Counted from the stretch's first letter, positions 45,822 through 58,064 are shown. The stretch: 64,000 nt of DNA from Manis javanica (GCF_040802235.1 NC_133157.1:90878001-90942000); one strand, 5' to 3'. The notes: a model not told the origin generated them from the letters alone. Made by a program: numbers and translations.

Positions 45822-47984
45822 GTGGAAGCTCCAGCTCTCCATCTCCCTGATTTGTCGAAACCCTTCTCATTATACATTCATGAGAGGTCCAGTCAAGCTC
45901 TAGGAGTCCTAGGCCAATATTATGGCCCATCCTTTGCCCCAGTAGCTTATCTCTCCAAGCAATTAGACCCCACAGTTCGGGGATGGGCCCCCTGCCTAAG
46001 GGCATTAGCCGCTGGACAGCTCTTGCAGAAAGAAGCTCATAAACTAACATTCGGGGCGTCCCTTACCATTCTGTCCCCACATCACCTAAAAGATCTCTTA
46101 ACCTACAAAAGTTTACAGACTCTCCCTCCCTCCAGACTCCTGACCTTACTGTCCTCTTTCCTCCAAAATCCAGACATTTCTTTCCTCCCCTGCCAGCCCC
46201 TGAATCCGGCCACTCTTCTTCCTCTACCCTACTCTCCTCATACTCCCTCGCATGATTGCCTGGAAGCCCTTCACAACTTCCTTCCGTGCCACTCCACGAT
46301 CTCTGAAGGAGCCCTCTCACACTCCGACCTCATCTGGTTTACTGATCAGTCCTCCTTTAAACATGAGGGCACCCACTACACAGGATACGCAGTAGTCTCC
46401 CTTGAAGATGTCATTGAGGCATGAGCCCTATCCCCCGGTATAACCAATTGATGGGCCGGGCTCATTGCAGCCACCAGACCTTGCACTCTGGCCCGGGACA
46501 CGTCTCTCACATTGTACACTGACTCCAAGTACGTATTCCACATTCTCTTGTCTCATGCAGCAGTATGGAAAGAATGAGGCCTCCTCACCACAAAAGAAAA
46601 TTCCATAACTAATTCAGCCTTAATTACTAAACGTCTAGAGGCTTCACAACTCCCACACTGACTACGCATAGTCCACTGCAAATCACATCAAAAGGATAAC
46701 TCCCCCATTGCAAGAGGTAACAACAAAGCCGACAGAGTAGCCCGGTCAGTTGCCCTATCAGAAGACACACCAGACAACAATCTGTCTGCCCTTGTGGTTT
46801 TAGCCTTATCACAAGACCCTCTGTTCCCAGGACAAAGAGTCTCTCTTCCGCCTCTTACATGATCTGTTCCATCCCAGCCCCCAATCCTTGATCCATTTTT
46901 TACTATCTTTTTTTCTCTCTCTCCTGAAGACAAAACCCTACTTAACCAAATCACCTGCAGGTGCACCATCTGCCAATGCACTAACCCTAATACACCCCTC
47001 AAGGCCGGACCCTTCCCAGCTCATCAAGCAAGGGGTAATGTCCCCGCCGCAGATTGGCAAATAGACTTCACTAACATGCCCCCTGTATGGCATACCAGAC
47101 ACCTACTCGTGTTAATAGACACATTTTCAGGATGGGTCGAAGTTTTCCCCACCACTAACAAATGAGCGTCCGCGGTTGCCTCTATCCTCCTCACCCAGAT
47201 CTTTCCTAGGTTCGGGATGCCCACTTCCTTCCAATCAGATAACAGCCCTGAGTTCACTGCCCAAATTATCCAGAACCTCTCCAAGTCGCTCTCGCTCCCC
47301 TGGCATTTACATTGTCCTTATCGACCACAAGCTTCGGGAAAAGTAGAAAGAGCCAATAGGACCCTAAAGGACATCCTGACCAAACTATCTCTAGAACTAC
47401 ACCTTGACTGGGTTCGCTTACTTCCCTTAGCTCTACTCCGCATTCGGGCCCTCCCAAAGAAACCTTCCTTCTTGTCGCCCTTTGAGATCATGTACGGCCG
47501 CCCGATTCTACCCCCAGGGCTCCCTTCCCACAAAGGACCAATTCCTCCCAACATGGCCCTTCCACTACTCTCTCTCCTCCGCACTGAATTGTGGAAATAT
47601 CAGGATTGGCTCCTTCCTGATCCATCCACCTCCCAAAATCCTCCTGTCTTACAGCCCGGCCAACTAGTGTTTTATAAGCCGCCAGAGGATCGGCCCTCTC
47701 TCACCCTGAAATGGGAAGGTCCACACCCAGTTATTCTCTGCACCCCCTCGGCCGCCAAGCTCTCACTGCCTGATAACTCTGTCAGCCCTTGGATTCATAT
47801 CTCCAGGTTGAAACCAAATTCCCAGGACCCACCTTCTCTGGACACCCAAGACCCATCAGTCACAATCCAGAGTCCTTCGGATACAGCCCAAGATGCTGTC
47901 TACTCTACCACGCCTCATCCCTCTGATCCCTTGAAACTCCACATCTCCCGTTCACCCCCTTTGCCATCCATACCCAAATCATGA
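45822..47984 (+). pseudogene. pol, RNase H and integrase, six TGA stops
   Basis: One reading frame stays in register for 2.16 kb and is broken only by TGA codons at 46,422, 46,449, 46,575, 46,659, 46,860 and 47,163. RNase H shows FTDQSS (about 46,336) and YTDSKY (about 46,515) with the catalytic Asp residues. The integrase zinc-binding region has a CxxC-like segment at about 46,955-46,980. The catalytic DD(35)E triad is intact at 47,064, 47,238 and 47,346, with 58- and 36-codon steps. The 3' part, from 47,217 on, is open for 255 codons. The end overlaps the env start. Confidence 0.92.
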
Positions 47985-48790
47985 CTTTTTCCTTCTTTAC
48001 CGCTCTCTCGCTTTTTTTCCTCATTCCTATTGTCTTCCCCGCCACCCCAGCCTCCTTTGTATGGCGATTCAAAGTCAGACAGACTTACACACAGCATTAA
48101 ACAAAAGTTACTGCCCTCATTGCCACATCAGACTGCCCTCTGAAAGGCTGCTCTGAGCCTTTATACCTCCACTTTCCTCCCTCCACCGAAGTGTTCACTT
48201 ACAGCTACCTTTATTCTCCCTACCTCTGCTTCCTCTATGACCAAAGACAAGCCTATTGCAGGCGATGGCCAGACACCTACGGGGGATGTCCCTACTGGTC
48301 TTGTGCCATTCACTAAATGGGTAACTTCCAGTACCCACAGTATTACTCCTCCAACCGTTTCATGAAATATCCCAACGGCTCATTCTCCTTATCAATCCCA
48401 GATCCCTGGGACTCTCGATGGGCCGCCGGAGTCACAGCCTCAGTTTACTACAGGGGGTCCTCGACCCCCCACGGTACCCTTCATATCTCTCGAGAGTATG
48501 TTCCCTCTCGCTCCCAGATCTCTCAAGTTGCATCAGATATCGGACATTCCGAAAAAGTCAGTGTCCAAACTCTTGACGGCGCCTCTTCATCTTCTTATTC
48601 CTCCTACTCTTGGTTACAGCTCATTCAAGACACCACCATCTTTCTCAACCACACCCTCAACACTGACAATTGTTTCTTGTGCACATCATTTCAGCGCCCA
48701 CTGCTGGCCATGGTGTGTAGGCCTAACTCCACCCCCCTCCAGGGCACTTCACTGCCTCTCTATCTACACCCCTACCTCCGGCTCTAAGAC
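47981..48790 (+). pseudogene. env, surface subunit, broken
   Basis: The env ATG (47,981) overlaps the pol stop (47,982-47,984), the usual gamma-like layout. The first about 24 residues form a hydrophobic signal-peptide-like stretch (TFSFFTALSLFFLIPIVF). TAA stops at 48,098-48,100 and 48,314-48,316 interrupt the frame, which is otherwise open to 48,787. A CFLC motif (48,671-48,682) is the counterpart of the CXXC isomerase motif of gamma-type surface subunits. A frameshift at about 48,700-48,790 separates it from the transmembrane half. The protein would mediate receptor binding in an intact virus. This copy cannot encode it whole. Confidence 0.88.
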
Positions 48791-48791
48791 T

Positions 48792-49553
48792 TTTACGCAA
48801 CCGGGACACTTCTTTTGGTGTAATGGCAGTCTTTTCAACTCACTGCCTCTCAACTCCGATACACCCTGCATTCTCGTCACCCTAATCCCACAGCTTACAC
48901 TTTACAGCATGGCAGAATTCCTTGAGCTCCAACCTCCCTTGCCCTCGTATACAAAAAGGGCTGCTTTCCTTCCCATTATGGTCGGTATTTCCCTAGCCAC
49001 CTCAGCCATTGGGGCAGGATTTTCAGGGGGAGCTTTGGGTCACTCTCTATGGGCTGTTAGAGATCTCAACGCCAAACTTGAGGGAGCCCTGACATCCACT
49101 GCCAATTCCCTGGCCTCTCTCCAAAGACAGGTCACTTCGCTAGCTAAGGTCACCCTTCAAAACCGGTGGGCCCTAGATCTGCTTACAGCCAAGAAGGGCG
49201 GCACCTGTGTCTTCCTCTGGGAAGAGTGCTGCTATTACATCAACGAATCCAGCATTGTAGAAACTGACATCACCAAACTCACCGACCTTGCCTCCAGCCT
49301 CCACTCTGCTTCCAATTCCAACCCATTCTCTTCAATACTAACAAACCCCCTCCTTACCTGGCTCTGGCCCATTGCAGGCCCCATAATAATCATTCTTCTC
49401 ACCTGTCTCTTCTTACCCTGTATAATAAAGTTCATCAAATCCCAAGTCGGAAAAATCTCTAATCAAGCTTTCAACCAGCTTTTACTCAGGAACTACCAGC
49501 TTCTGGCCACAGAAGATCCCTCACCCTCACGTGACCTCCTCACCACATGCTGA
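48792..49553 (+). pseudogene. env, transmembrane subunit, open
   Basis: This half is uninterrupted to TGA 49,551-49,553, within a 351-codon open frame that starts at an internal ATG (48,498) in a different frame from the surface subunit. A basic KR pair (48,954-48,959) precedes a hydrophobic fusion-peptide-like segment rich in Gly/Ala. A heptad region follows, then the immunosuppressive-type region (LQNRWALDLLTA), the CX6CC motif (49,206-49,232), a membrane anchor (about 49,368-49,436) and a cytoplasmic tail of about 38 residues. It lacks its own signal peptide, so surface expression is unlikely without splicing or another start. Confidence 0.85.
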
Positions 49554-49929
49554 GATGGACCCCTCTCCCCGCTGGAAACAGTTCCTGGAAACAATGGCCG
49601 CAGACGCCTGGCTCCTGGCACCCGTATCCTCTTGGCACCATTGGAATCAACAGGTCCTCGACCTATGGTTACAGAGAACCTTCATTGATTTCCAACCTGA
49701 AGAAGTCCACATTTACTCATCCTTACTGTGGGGAATCCTATCAACCCTCTCCTCCCAGTCCTCAAGCCCTCACTCCCTTCTCCACCCCCGTTCATCAGGA
49801 AGCAGCCAGAGAGAAAGCAACGTCCACAACCCCATAGAGGAGAAAGGGGGGAATGAAGGGTCCCCACCAGTAAGATGGCGAACTTCCGGCTTCTCTTCGG
49901 GGTCCTCGGTTCCCGCCGGCACCACCTGA
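49531..49929 (+). other. Open frame between env and 3' LTR, unknown
   Basis: A 132-codon open frame overlaps the env end in another frame, crosses the polypurine tract and ends in the LTR. It starts MTSSPHAEMDPS. I recognise no family. Simple gammaretroviruses have no gene here, so chance or an old env-tail remnant is most likely. Confidence 0.3.
49838..49853 (+). other. Polypurine tract
   Basis: aggagaaaggggggaa lies directly against the 3' LTR start (TGAAGGG at 49,854). This is the plus-strand primer site of the retrovirus. Confidence 0.9.
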
Positions 49930-50102
49930 AGCCCAATCACCTCTCGCCCCCCTCCCAATCCCAGCACCTAGCCAATAGCCACCAGCCTCGTAGAAGTGAC
50001 ACCTCAGTCACCCCATGCCCCTTCCTATATAACCCAGCACCTTTCCCTAATAAAGCGGAATTCTCTGGTGAATTGCTGCTGTGTGTTGCTCCTTTCCTTT
50101 CA
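49854..50102 (+). repeat. Provirus 3' LTR (249 bp)
   Basis: TGAAGGGTCC to ...CCTTTCCTTTCA. It has TATATAA at 50,026-50,032 and AATAAA at 50,049-50,054. It retains the 21 bp missing from the 5' LTR, so it could still act as a promoter for downstream sequence. Confidence 0.93.
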
Positions 50103-53100
50103 TCCCTCTCTCTCTTGATTTCAGCCTTTATTTTCTGGAGCATACCCTCTAATGGCAGCCTGAGAAGGGGTACCCACAAAGGGAGCTCCTCAAGAGCTTG
50201 CAAGACTGAAAGGGCACTTCCCACCCTCTTGGACGCCTGCCTTGCTGGGTCTCAGATCGCAGCTGGACAGCAGCTGCCTGCAATCTCAGGGAGGCATGCT
50301 GCACCATCCATGAGCGCCCGTGCTGCTGAGAGAGGGTCCCTTCTTCCCTCACCCTGAGCTGTCGGCGTCTTTTTGCTCTGGATGTGTTGACATTCCAGGC
50401 TTTGAGCTCTGGGAAGATCTTTTCTTTCCATTTTTCAGGGCACTTGTGGGATCTTTCAGACTGGAAACCCAAGCCCTTCTGGTCTAGGGATGCTCACAAA
50501 TGATCTGTGTGATGGTGTCCCCTCTGTTTCCTCCCACCTCCTCGCGGGGCCCCTCTGTCCGGATGCTGCACCTCCTGGATCCACCATCGAGTGACCTTCC
50601 CTTCCCACTCCTGTTTTCCCTCTGACTCTCTTTGTAAGTCTGTTTCTTAGGAGGTATCCCCCAGCCTCCTTCCATCATCTCCACAAAGCTTTTCTGTGTT
50701 CTTACTCTTTAGTTTCCAAACTTTATCTTTGTTCTGTGAATATCCTTTTTTTTTGTTTTTTGCTCTCTTCTTTCATTTCTTAGGAGCAGTGTTTTCCTTC
50801 ATTTCTTTTAAAATACAAATCACAGCTTTTAGGAAATTTTATCTTTATTTTTACATTGTTTCTCTTTTCACCTAATTCCTTGTTTTTTTCCTGTTTTGTT
50901 TGGTTTCTGTCTCTTTTGTTGCAAGCTTTGTGTCTTCAAATGTCTGAAGCTTGGCTGCCTGATCTTAGAAAGAGGTGCTGAAGTTCTGATTGGGAAGCCT
51001 GGGGATGGGGGGCTGCCGGTGGGCTTCCCAGCAGGGTGATGTTGAACCACCTGGACTATTTCTCCACAAATGGGCTTTCCTTTTGGGCTTTCTCTGGAGA
51101 AGGCCATAGGGTCTCCTGCCTGGAGGGTGTGCCCCTGGCCACCAGTGTTCTTAAAGTCGCACAGAGAAAGGGGGCAGGTGACCTTTTGGTGTCACTCCCC
51201 CCACCCTGAGCCACAGTGCCTACCTCCAGCCTCCCTCACCGGGTCCTCAGCAGGGAGCACACTTCCAGGTATTTCCAGGGCCAGGGAGGGAAGTCACCGA
51301 GCACGTGGCAGGGGGGAGGGGCTGAAGGGGTGGAACAGTTCCCCATACAAACTTTCCAACACGCTGCTTCCCCAGCTGCACCCACTTCCCCCACCATCAG
51401 GGTATCTTGGGTAGCTCTGGAGCCGAGCAGGCCTGCTCTCCGCAGGCTCCGGGCCAGGAGGGAATTCACAGCCCTGCGCTCCGGTGCCTTTGTCCCTTCA
51501 CCTCCAGCACCCAGATGCGGAAACCGCCGCTCCCCTGCTGTTCTTTGTCCTTTTGCATTTGCCTCCCATCTACCACTGTACAGTCCTTCTTAACTTTGAG
51601 GAGAAAAGAGAGGTAAAAATAAGTCCCTCCTTATATTTTTATGCCTTGGAGAACTTGCAACACATTGCCGTGAAACCTGCTAACTTTAAGAGGAAAACGA
51701 CATACTTTTCCTGTTGATGATACAGTTGCGGGATGCAAAGGTCACCAAGAATTGTAGTGAAGGTGGAAAGTGCAAACATTTATTTTCAAAATGAGCGGTA
51801 AGAAAGTTCCTGGCTCAAATACACACCATCTGTGACCTCTAATGAGAAAGCATGTAAAACATTATGAATGAGTCACACACAGTAAAGCACCAGAAAAAAG
51901 CTCATCAAATTATATTAATAAATCAAATTAACATTTTAAAAAACACCATCGCAATTTTAAGTTTTGCTGGGTAGTTAAAAATAATTCAACATTTTCAGCT
52001 ATGATGCATGTGATATAACTTAAAAGATAGTATCATGTAGGTGTATCACTGCAATCTACATTTGCAGTGAATGCAGAGAACAGTTTTGGGGAAAATATGT
52101 GAATCAAGACAAAAATTTCAGTCATAACCAATGAAGCTTTGATCTTTTGGTATAAAAATTATTTTAATCATGTTCTTGAAATGTGAAATCCAAGGTATTT
52201 ATGGTCAGTGCTCATAAAACATGGTCTCAGGGGGCAGTACTCCCATGCAGATCATCCTCCTGTCTGGGTGGTGCAATCACTGTAGGAAAACATGGAGTTC
52301 CAGCCAGAAGTTGGCAAATATTAGGGTGGTTGAATTTGGCACCATCCACAACACTGCATTCATTTATCTCTGAAAAATGTAATAAAAACTATAAATCAGC
52401 TAACTCACTTTATCATTTGCTCAATAAACTTTATATTTACCACCATATATCAAGTTCACCTCAGAGAGAATTAAATAGTATGTGTAAAAAACAGGGATTA
52501 AAAGAATGGAAAATAGAAAATGGCACCACGGCTGGAGGGCTGGCCCTGCACAGGCAGTTGGGTGACCTTGAGCCTTGTGGATTCCCTCCAGCCCAAACCA
52601 TGAAGCCACAGTCCTAAATATCAGAAAAGGACAGCTTTTCTTGGATGCTTGCTTTACCGGAAGACAGCTCCAGCTGTCAGAGAGAATGCATCAACCCGAG
52701 GGATGGCCAACATGACTGAACACGTAGAACAAAACACGTGAAAACAAAGTAGAAGCTATGGAAGCCCTGAAGGGTTGTGATGTTACCAACTAAAGCAAAG
52801 CAAAATGAAATCTGGTTTCCAAGGAGAAACTGTTGCATTGTCTGAACACATTTTATACAAACGCAACACTTGTCCTATGACAACAAAAGTGAAAAACACA
52901 TTGAACCAGAAGTTCTTTCAAGTGACTGGGTCATAAAAGTTGACCAAATGACAGATTATTACAGATTGAAGGTGAATTAGTATAAACCAGCTGATAAATA
53001 AATCCTTCCAATAAACACTTTCCATTCACCTGGTTGGTCAATGCCACAGAGGTCAGATCTCAGGGAATGAGTGGGCCGCAGGCCAGAGCAGGGTGGGCAG

Positions 53101-53470
53101 TGGCAACAGAGGGCTCTGTGCCACTGTGTCCATCCAACCTAGGCATAGACATGTGCATCAGTTAGTGACAGCTGGGGCACACCAGAGATGATGCCAGTAA
53201 TTTGGAAACTTTATCCAGTGACATGAACATTATTAGGATGTTTCATTGAATGATTATACTACGATTTTATGACTTGATAAGCAATGCATATAGAGTCCTG
53301 TTTGTTTAATAAGTAATACAGAAGGTCTTTTTAGTCTTGAGTGTCTGTGTTGATTGCTCCACCCTTCTGTGATGCTGACCAGTGGCCCCGCTTTGCAGTG
53401 GGGTTGGCCCCAGACTTCCCTCCTCACCGCGCCGTGAGCCCCACTGGCTTCAGGTCCCGGAGCCCACCCT
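50103..53470. other. Intergenic, no gene recognised
   Basis: Unassigned sequence, T-rich around 50,740-50,900. A string of short unconvincing open frames is present. No repeat family was recognised with confidence. Confidence 0.4.
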
Positions 53471-53479
53471 TCCCCTAGC

Positions 53480-53640
53480 CCACTCCTTCTCAGCAAGTCT
53501 TGGCTCCTTGATTCCCACTCAACCTCCAGAGGTGATCCAGAAACTTCCCTGACCTGGATCTGGTAGCCTGCTTTCACCTGTGCTCCTCTATCGGCACCTG
53601 GTCAGGCTGGTGTCATTTCTGTCCGTCCATCTCTCCGGCA
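53480..53640 (+). repeat. L2-like fragment (weak)
   Basis: Words like ctccttctcagcaagtcttgg and gaaacttccctgacctgg fit the order of the L2 ORF2 3' region (the aggccttccctgacc block). Low similarity. Confidence 0.3.
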
Positions 53641-54055
53641 GTCTGTCCTGCTTGTGGACGAGTCACCCTCATGGCCCAGCTGGGAACACAGCTAGGGTCA
53701 CACCAGAGTGCCTCTGGGGCCTTGGGGAGCTGCTCTGCACAGGGACCACCCACCTGCCACCTGGAGCATGGAGCTGGGCGTTGAGGGGCCCCTTGCCCTC
53801 GGCCAAGGCCTCGCAGCCTTTCTGATCAAGCTCCCCATCGGGAACCCTGCAGGCGACACGGGCCCTACCTCCCAGGACGCCTCCTTCATCCTCCTGCTTG
53901 GGGAGACTGTCTCCTCTTACCCCTTTGCTCCTTCTGGTTACCCACACCCAAGACTGGGGGATTGTTCTGGAACCCCCCACTTTCCTCAACAACCAGCCCT
54001 GAGTGGCCACCAAGTCCTGTACATGCCATCGCGCCCATGCCTTCTGTCCCTCTGA
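53641..54055. other. Intergenic
   Basis: No feature recognised. Confidence 0.35.
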
Positions 54056-54057
54056 GT

Positions 54058-54345
54058 CAGATGGAGCCGCTGTAACAAAGCACCATGGGCTGGAGGCTCA
54101 AGCAAAGTTCTGGAACTGCTAGTGGGAGCCCCGGGCCGCAGGGTCGGGCAAGGACCTGATCTGGGCAGTGGACATGTGGTAAGAGGCCAACGAGCCCCTG
54201 GAATCCCTTTTTTTCAGGGCATTGATCCCATCACAGGGCCCTCCCTCCTTGCCTAATTGCCTCTCAGGGACCCCACCTCCTGACAGAAGCCCCTTGGAGG
54301 TAGGACTTCAGCACACAAATTCTGGGTGACACGTTTAGACCAGGT
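54058..54345 (-). repeat. MLT1-like LTR fragment, reverse orientation
   Basis: gccgctgtaacaaagcaccatgggctgg at the left, then catcacagggccctccctcc, taattgcctctcagggacccc and taggacttcagcacacaaattctgg at the right. These are reverse MLT1 blocks in the correct order with a diverged middle. Confidence 0.5.
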
Positions 54346-54349
54346 CCCT

Positions 54350-57151
54350 GCTCACTCCCCCAGGACGAGTGACTCCTGTGGGCCACCTCTGCACACCTAC
54401 TTCAGGCTCATCCTGGAGCCCTACCACCTGCTCTGCAGCGCTGGGCTATTCTTCAGCTGACCGGGCAGGCAGGCTGGGCATGGCAGGACCAGCGTTCACT
54501 TCCCCCTGGTTGCAACCTTGTGTTCTCCACAGATCCCTGAAGGTCTTTGTGACTGGACAGCAGGTGACCAGTGGGAAGGGCCACAGACCAGAGGGCTCAA
54601 CTGTGTCGAGTCTTGGAACCATGGATCCTAGGAAATGAGAGGGCAGAAGAACAGGTGACACAGGAAACAGTGCCTGGGCCCCCCATCTCAGATGGTGTGG
54701 CATCAGTGATGAGGCCCGGCGTGGAGCAGGGGCACCTCCAGGTGGGGGTGAAGACTCCCAGAGTCACTGAAGCCAAAGAACGTCAAGGCCTCAGGCTAGA
54801 CAGGCTACTTTGTGGCACACTGGCCATGCTGGGGGGTCCTTTCCCAGTGGCTTGGTACAAGGGACCATGGCATGCCCAAGAGCAGGGCATGTCTTAGGCA
54901 GGACTCCAGTGATGACTGCAGGGGTCAGCCAGCTTCACAAAGAGCCAGGTGTCAAAGGTCACCTGCAAGGAGACAGAAACAGGAAGGGGTCTTTGCCATG
55001 GATTCCAAACTCTGGATCATCCTGGAAGGACCTAGAAAGAGATGTTGTGAAGGAGGAGGGCAGAAGTGGGGTAGGCAAAGAGGAGGAGGAGGGACATACT
55101 TTCCATGACTCCAGAAACAATAGATAAAATGCCACCAACGTCTTTTATGTGGATAGAGGAGCTGGCCGCTCTGGGAAGGCCTGACTGACCATGGCGCTGT
55201 AGGAACAGGACAAGCTTGGTCTACAGGTGCTGGAGAACTGTAACTGGGACCCCCAAATGAAGCCCGGAACCTAGGAAGGCTGCACACTCAGAGACAGGAG
55301 GTACTGGAAAAATCCACTGCTGATGAAGAAGGGCAGCAAGGACATGTCTTTCTTGACCCTAGCAATGACAGGGAGAATATTATTTCCTGAAACTGGTAAG
55401 CTCAGGCCTCAGGTCCTGTGACCCAAGAATGCTCAGGACAGGAAATGAGTGTGTGCCTGGCCTGGTGGCACCAGAACATGAAATTCACAGCCTGTCTGGA
55501 AGGAGGCACCCCAGTCTGGGCCCCAGAGAGTCCTGGAAGTCCAGCCCCTCCAAATACAAGCTCCCCATCCCAAATCAGAGGGTAAGCTGAGTTCCATGGT
55601 GAAGTCACAGCACACAAAACAGGCTGAGCCTCCCTACACTGCAGCCTGGGGGCCTGGGGGCCACCGTGCCAGTGGAGGTTGATGGACAGGAAGAGCAGGA
55701 GAGGGGATGTTGAAGAACAGCAGCTGGTGCCACCCACCCCCATCCAGCAGCTTCCTCACTCTTTGTTTCAAAAAACTTGAAGATGGACCTAAAGAGTTTA
55801 TGACTTTTTGATGAGAGATTGCTGTGTAGCTATTTGATATGTCACAGAAGTAGTCCAAATAGTTTAGTGTGTCAACCATTTCTGAAAAACCTGCTTCCAC
55901 CCATATATTCTTGTTTATATCAAGGAGGTTTGTGGGTGGGGGTGGAGGGAGACATGGAGACAGACAGATGTCCAAATATGCAAGAAAGTGCTTGGTTTTT
56001 CAAAATTCTTATAAGAAGTACAAGGAAAAGTTTTGAGCACTCCGGCCATAGGGCATATGGGAGCCTCGGAAGGCGGGTCAGGAACCATCACCCAGGAATG
56101 ACCCACTGCGTCTCGGGAGCAAGGAGGTTGGGGGGAGGGGCTGCCCCACCTGCCAGCCCCCAGGTCACCGGCCTAAAGCGGGGATGGGGTCAGCACTGCA
56201 CCACCAGGCCCTGCTCTCTTGTTTTCTGTTACTTGGCACCGTCCCACCAGCCCATCTGCTGCGTCCTCCTGTGCGTGGCTCTGTGCCAGCCTCCAGTGTG
56301 ACTTCTGTGCTGACACCACGGAGCAAAAACCAACCACCAGGAGTCTCATGGCATCATCCACACAGCTTGGCTGTGATGGCGCCTCGGACCAATAATCAGC
56401 ATCACCCACCAGGGGCCGACTGGTGGCCACCCCCACCCCATTAAGAGCCTCTTCTGGCTACAGGCACCAAAGGGACAGAGAAGTCCCTTCCCTTGTCCTC
56501 TTGTGAGTGGCTGGCTGTGCTGTCAGCTTTTGGTCTCCTGACACTTTCTCTTCTCTAGGCCTCAGGGTCTCACTGGTGCCCAGAGGCCAATGTTCCCTGG
56601 TGGGATTGGCCCCCAGTAATGCCTGAGGGGCAGAGTCCTGGTACCTGTTCAGTGATTTGTGTCTCTGATGCTGGGGACCAGCCCCAGGACAGCAGACGAT
56701 GCCCCTGGCAAACAGCCAGCTCCAGAGAAAGGCCTCTGGTAAGGTGGCCCATGTTGGCCCCAGGCGGCCCAGGCCTCACCCTGCATGCTGGGGGCACATG
56801 CTCAGCTCCTTTAACCCACGTTCAACATTTCAACATAGGTGAAACTATAAATGATTTCATGGGCCAAAAAAGCCAGATACTAGGAACTTCCTATCTGATA
56901 TTATTTATTGATCCCTCCTATGTCCCCTGCATCCTTCAGGTGCTAGACACAAATGGCAAGAATGACAGCCCAGGTCCCTGGCTTGGTGCAGGTCACTCAG
57001 CACATGACCCCTCACCTGGGTGGCACATGTAATGACTCAAGGTTGAGTCTATCATTCATGGTGGAAAACCTAGGGACAGTGCCAGGAGAATGGCCCCTTC
57101 AGGGTATGTGTGAGAGCATGTGCATGTGGGCGTGTGTGTGTGTGTGTGTGC

Positions 57152-57183
<32 letters not shown>

Positions 57184-57630
57184 AACAGAGAGCCCATGTG
57201 GGTGTGTTAAGGGATGGGCATCCCATCACCCTGATGCTCTAATTTCATGATCTGTCATCCTCAGAGCTTGCTCTAATTGCTTTCTACATCAAGACTACTA
57301 TAACAGACAGACAATATCAGGAGACAAGCCAGGCAACAAATATGAATCTGTTGTATTTAGTAGCCTGAGGTGAAGGCACAGCTCTGGACAGGCCAATCCA
57401 GGCCCGGCTGGAGATGGGCCCTGGGTCCTGAAATCCTGGAATCCAGCTTCCAGCCCCTGCTTCCCAGTCAGAGAGGGCAGGGCTCCGTGAGTGTCCCCAA
57501 ATGATGGTGCTGGGTTATGTAATTAAAGGCTTGGGTACTTCCTATGGCATGAAACTGGAATGTTCCAGGATAAACCTTCTAAACCTGAGGGACCCTTTGG
57601 GCAACTAAAAGCTGTGGAGAAGCTGACTGC
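54350..57630. other. Intergenic, no gene recognised
   Basis: No coding or RNA gene. A TG/GA microsatellite lies at 57.13 kb. Remaining sequence is unassigned. Confidence 0.4.
57131..57182. repeat. (TG)n(GA)n compound microsatellite
   Basis: About 34 bp of tg repeats with one cg interruption, followed directly by about 18 bp of ga repeats. Confidence 0.95.
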
Positions 57631-57639
57631 TAAGACATG

Positions 57640-58060
57640 TCTACACATGTCCAATAAAGGGAAGACACTTGGGAAGGCAAATTTATTGGCAACTTGACTG
57701 ACCACAGGGGCCCAAACATTTGGTCAAACATTTTTCTGGCTGTGTCTGTGAGCATATTTCTGGCGAAGTTAGCATTTGAATCTAGATCACTGAATAAAGA
57801 TCACTGGCCTCCTCCTTGTGGGTGGGCCTCATTTAATCAGTTGACAGCCTGAATAGAACCAAACCACGGAGGAAGCGGAGCTCCCTCTCTTCGCCTGCCT
57901 TTGAGCTGGGACAGCAGCCTTCTCCTGGCTTCAGACTCACACTCAGACAGGAACTCACATCAGTGGTTCCCCTGGGTCTCCAGCTTGACTGTGGCAGATG
58001 GTGCGGCTTCTCACCCTGCACAGCCGTTCTCCAGTACACCTGGGCACCCCCAGTGTTGAC
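57640..58060 (+). repeat. Ancient interspersed repeat, family not named
   Basis: ggcaacttgactgaccacaggggccc, catttggtcaaacatttttctggctgtg, gaagttagcatttgaatc, gtgggtgggcctcatttaatcagttgacagcctgaatagaac and gtctccagcttgactgtggcag belong to a mammal-wide interspersed repeat I recognise by these blocks but cannot name with certainty. Confidence 0.5.
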
Positions 58061-58064
58061 CTTG

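Larger units (their letters stand above)
41702..50102 (+). mobile_element. ERV1 provirus (HERV-F/H-like), 8.4 kb
   Basis: A complete but defective class I endogenous retrovirus: 5' LTR, tRNA-Phe-like primer site, leader, gag, pro, pol (RT, RNase H, integrase), env, polypurine tract, 3' LTR. The flanks are tacct (41,697-41,701) and tccct (50,103-50,107), which match at four of five bases and may be a decayed 5-bp target duplication. By hand the LTRs differ at about eight bases over 228 (near 3.5%) plus one 21-bp gap. That suggests an insertion roughly several to ten million years old. All major genes carry stops or frameshifts. Env features (CX6CC, immunosuppressive-type region) and the Phe-type primer site relate it to the HERV-F/H group of gamma-like ERVs. 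Confidence 0.95.
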
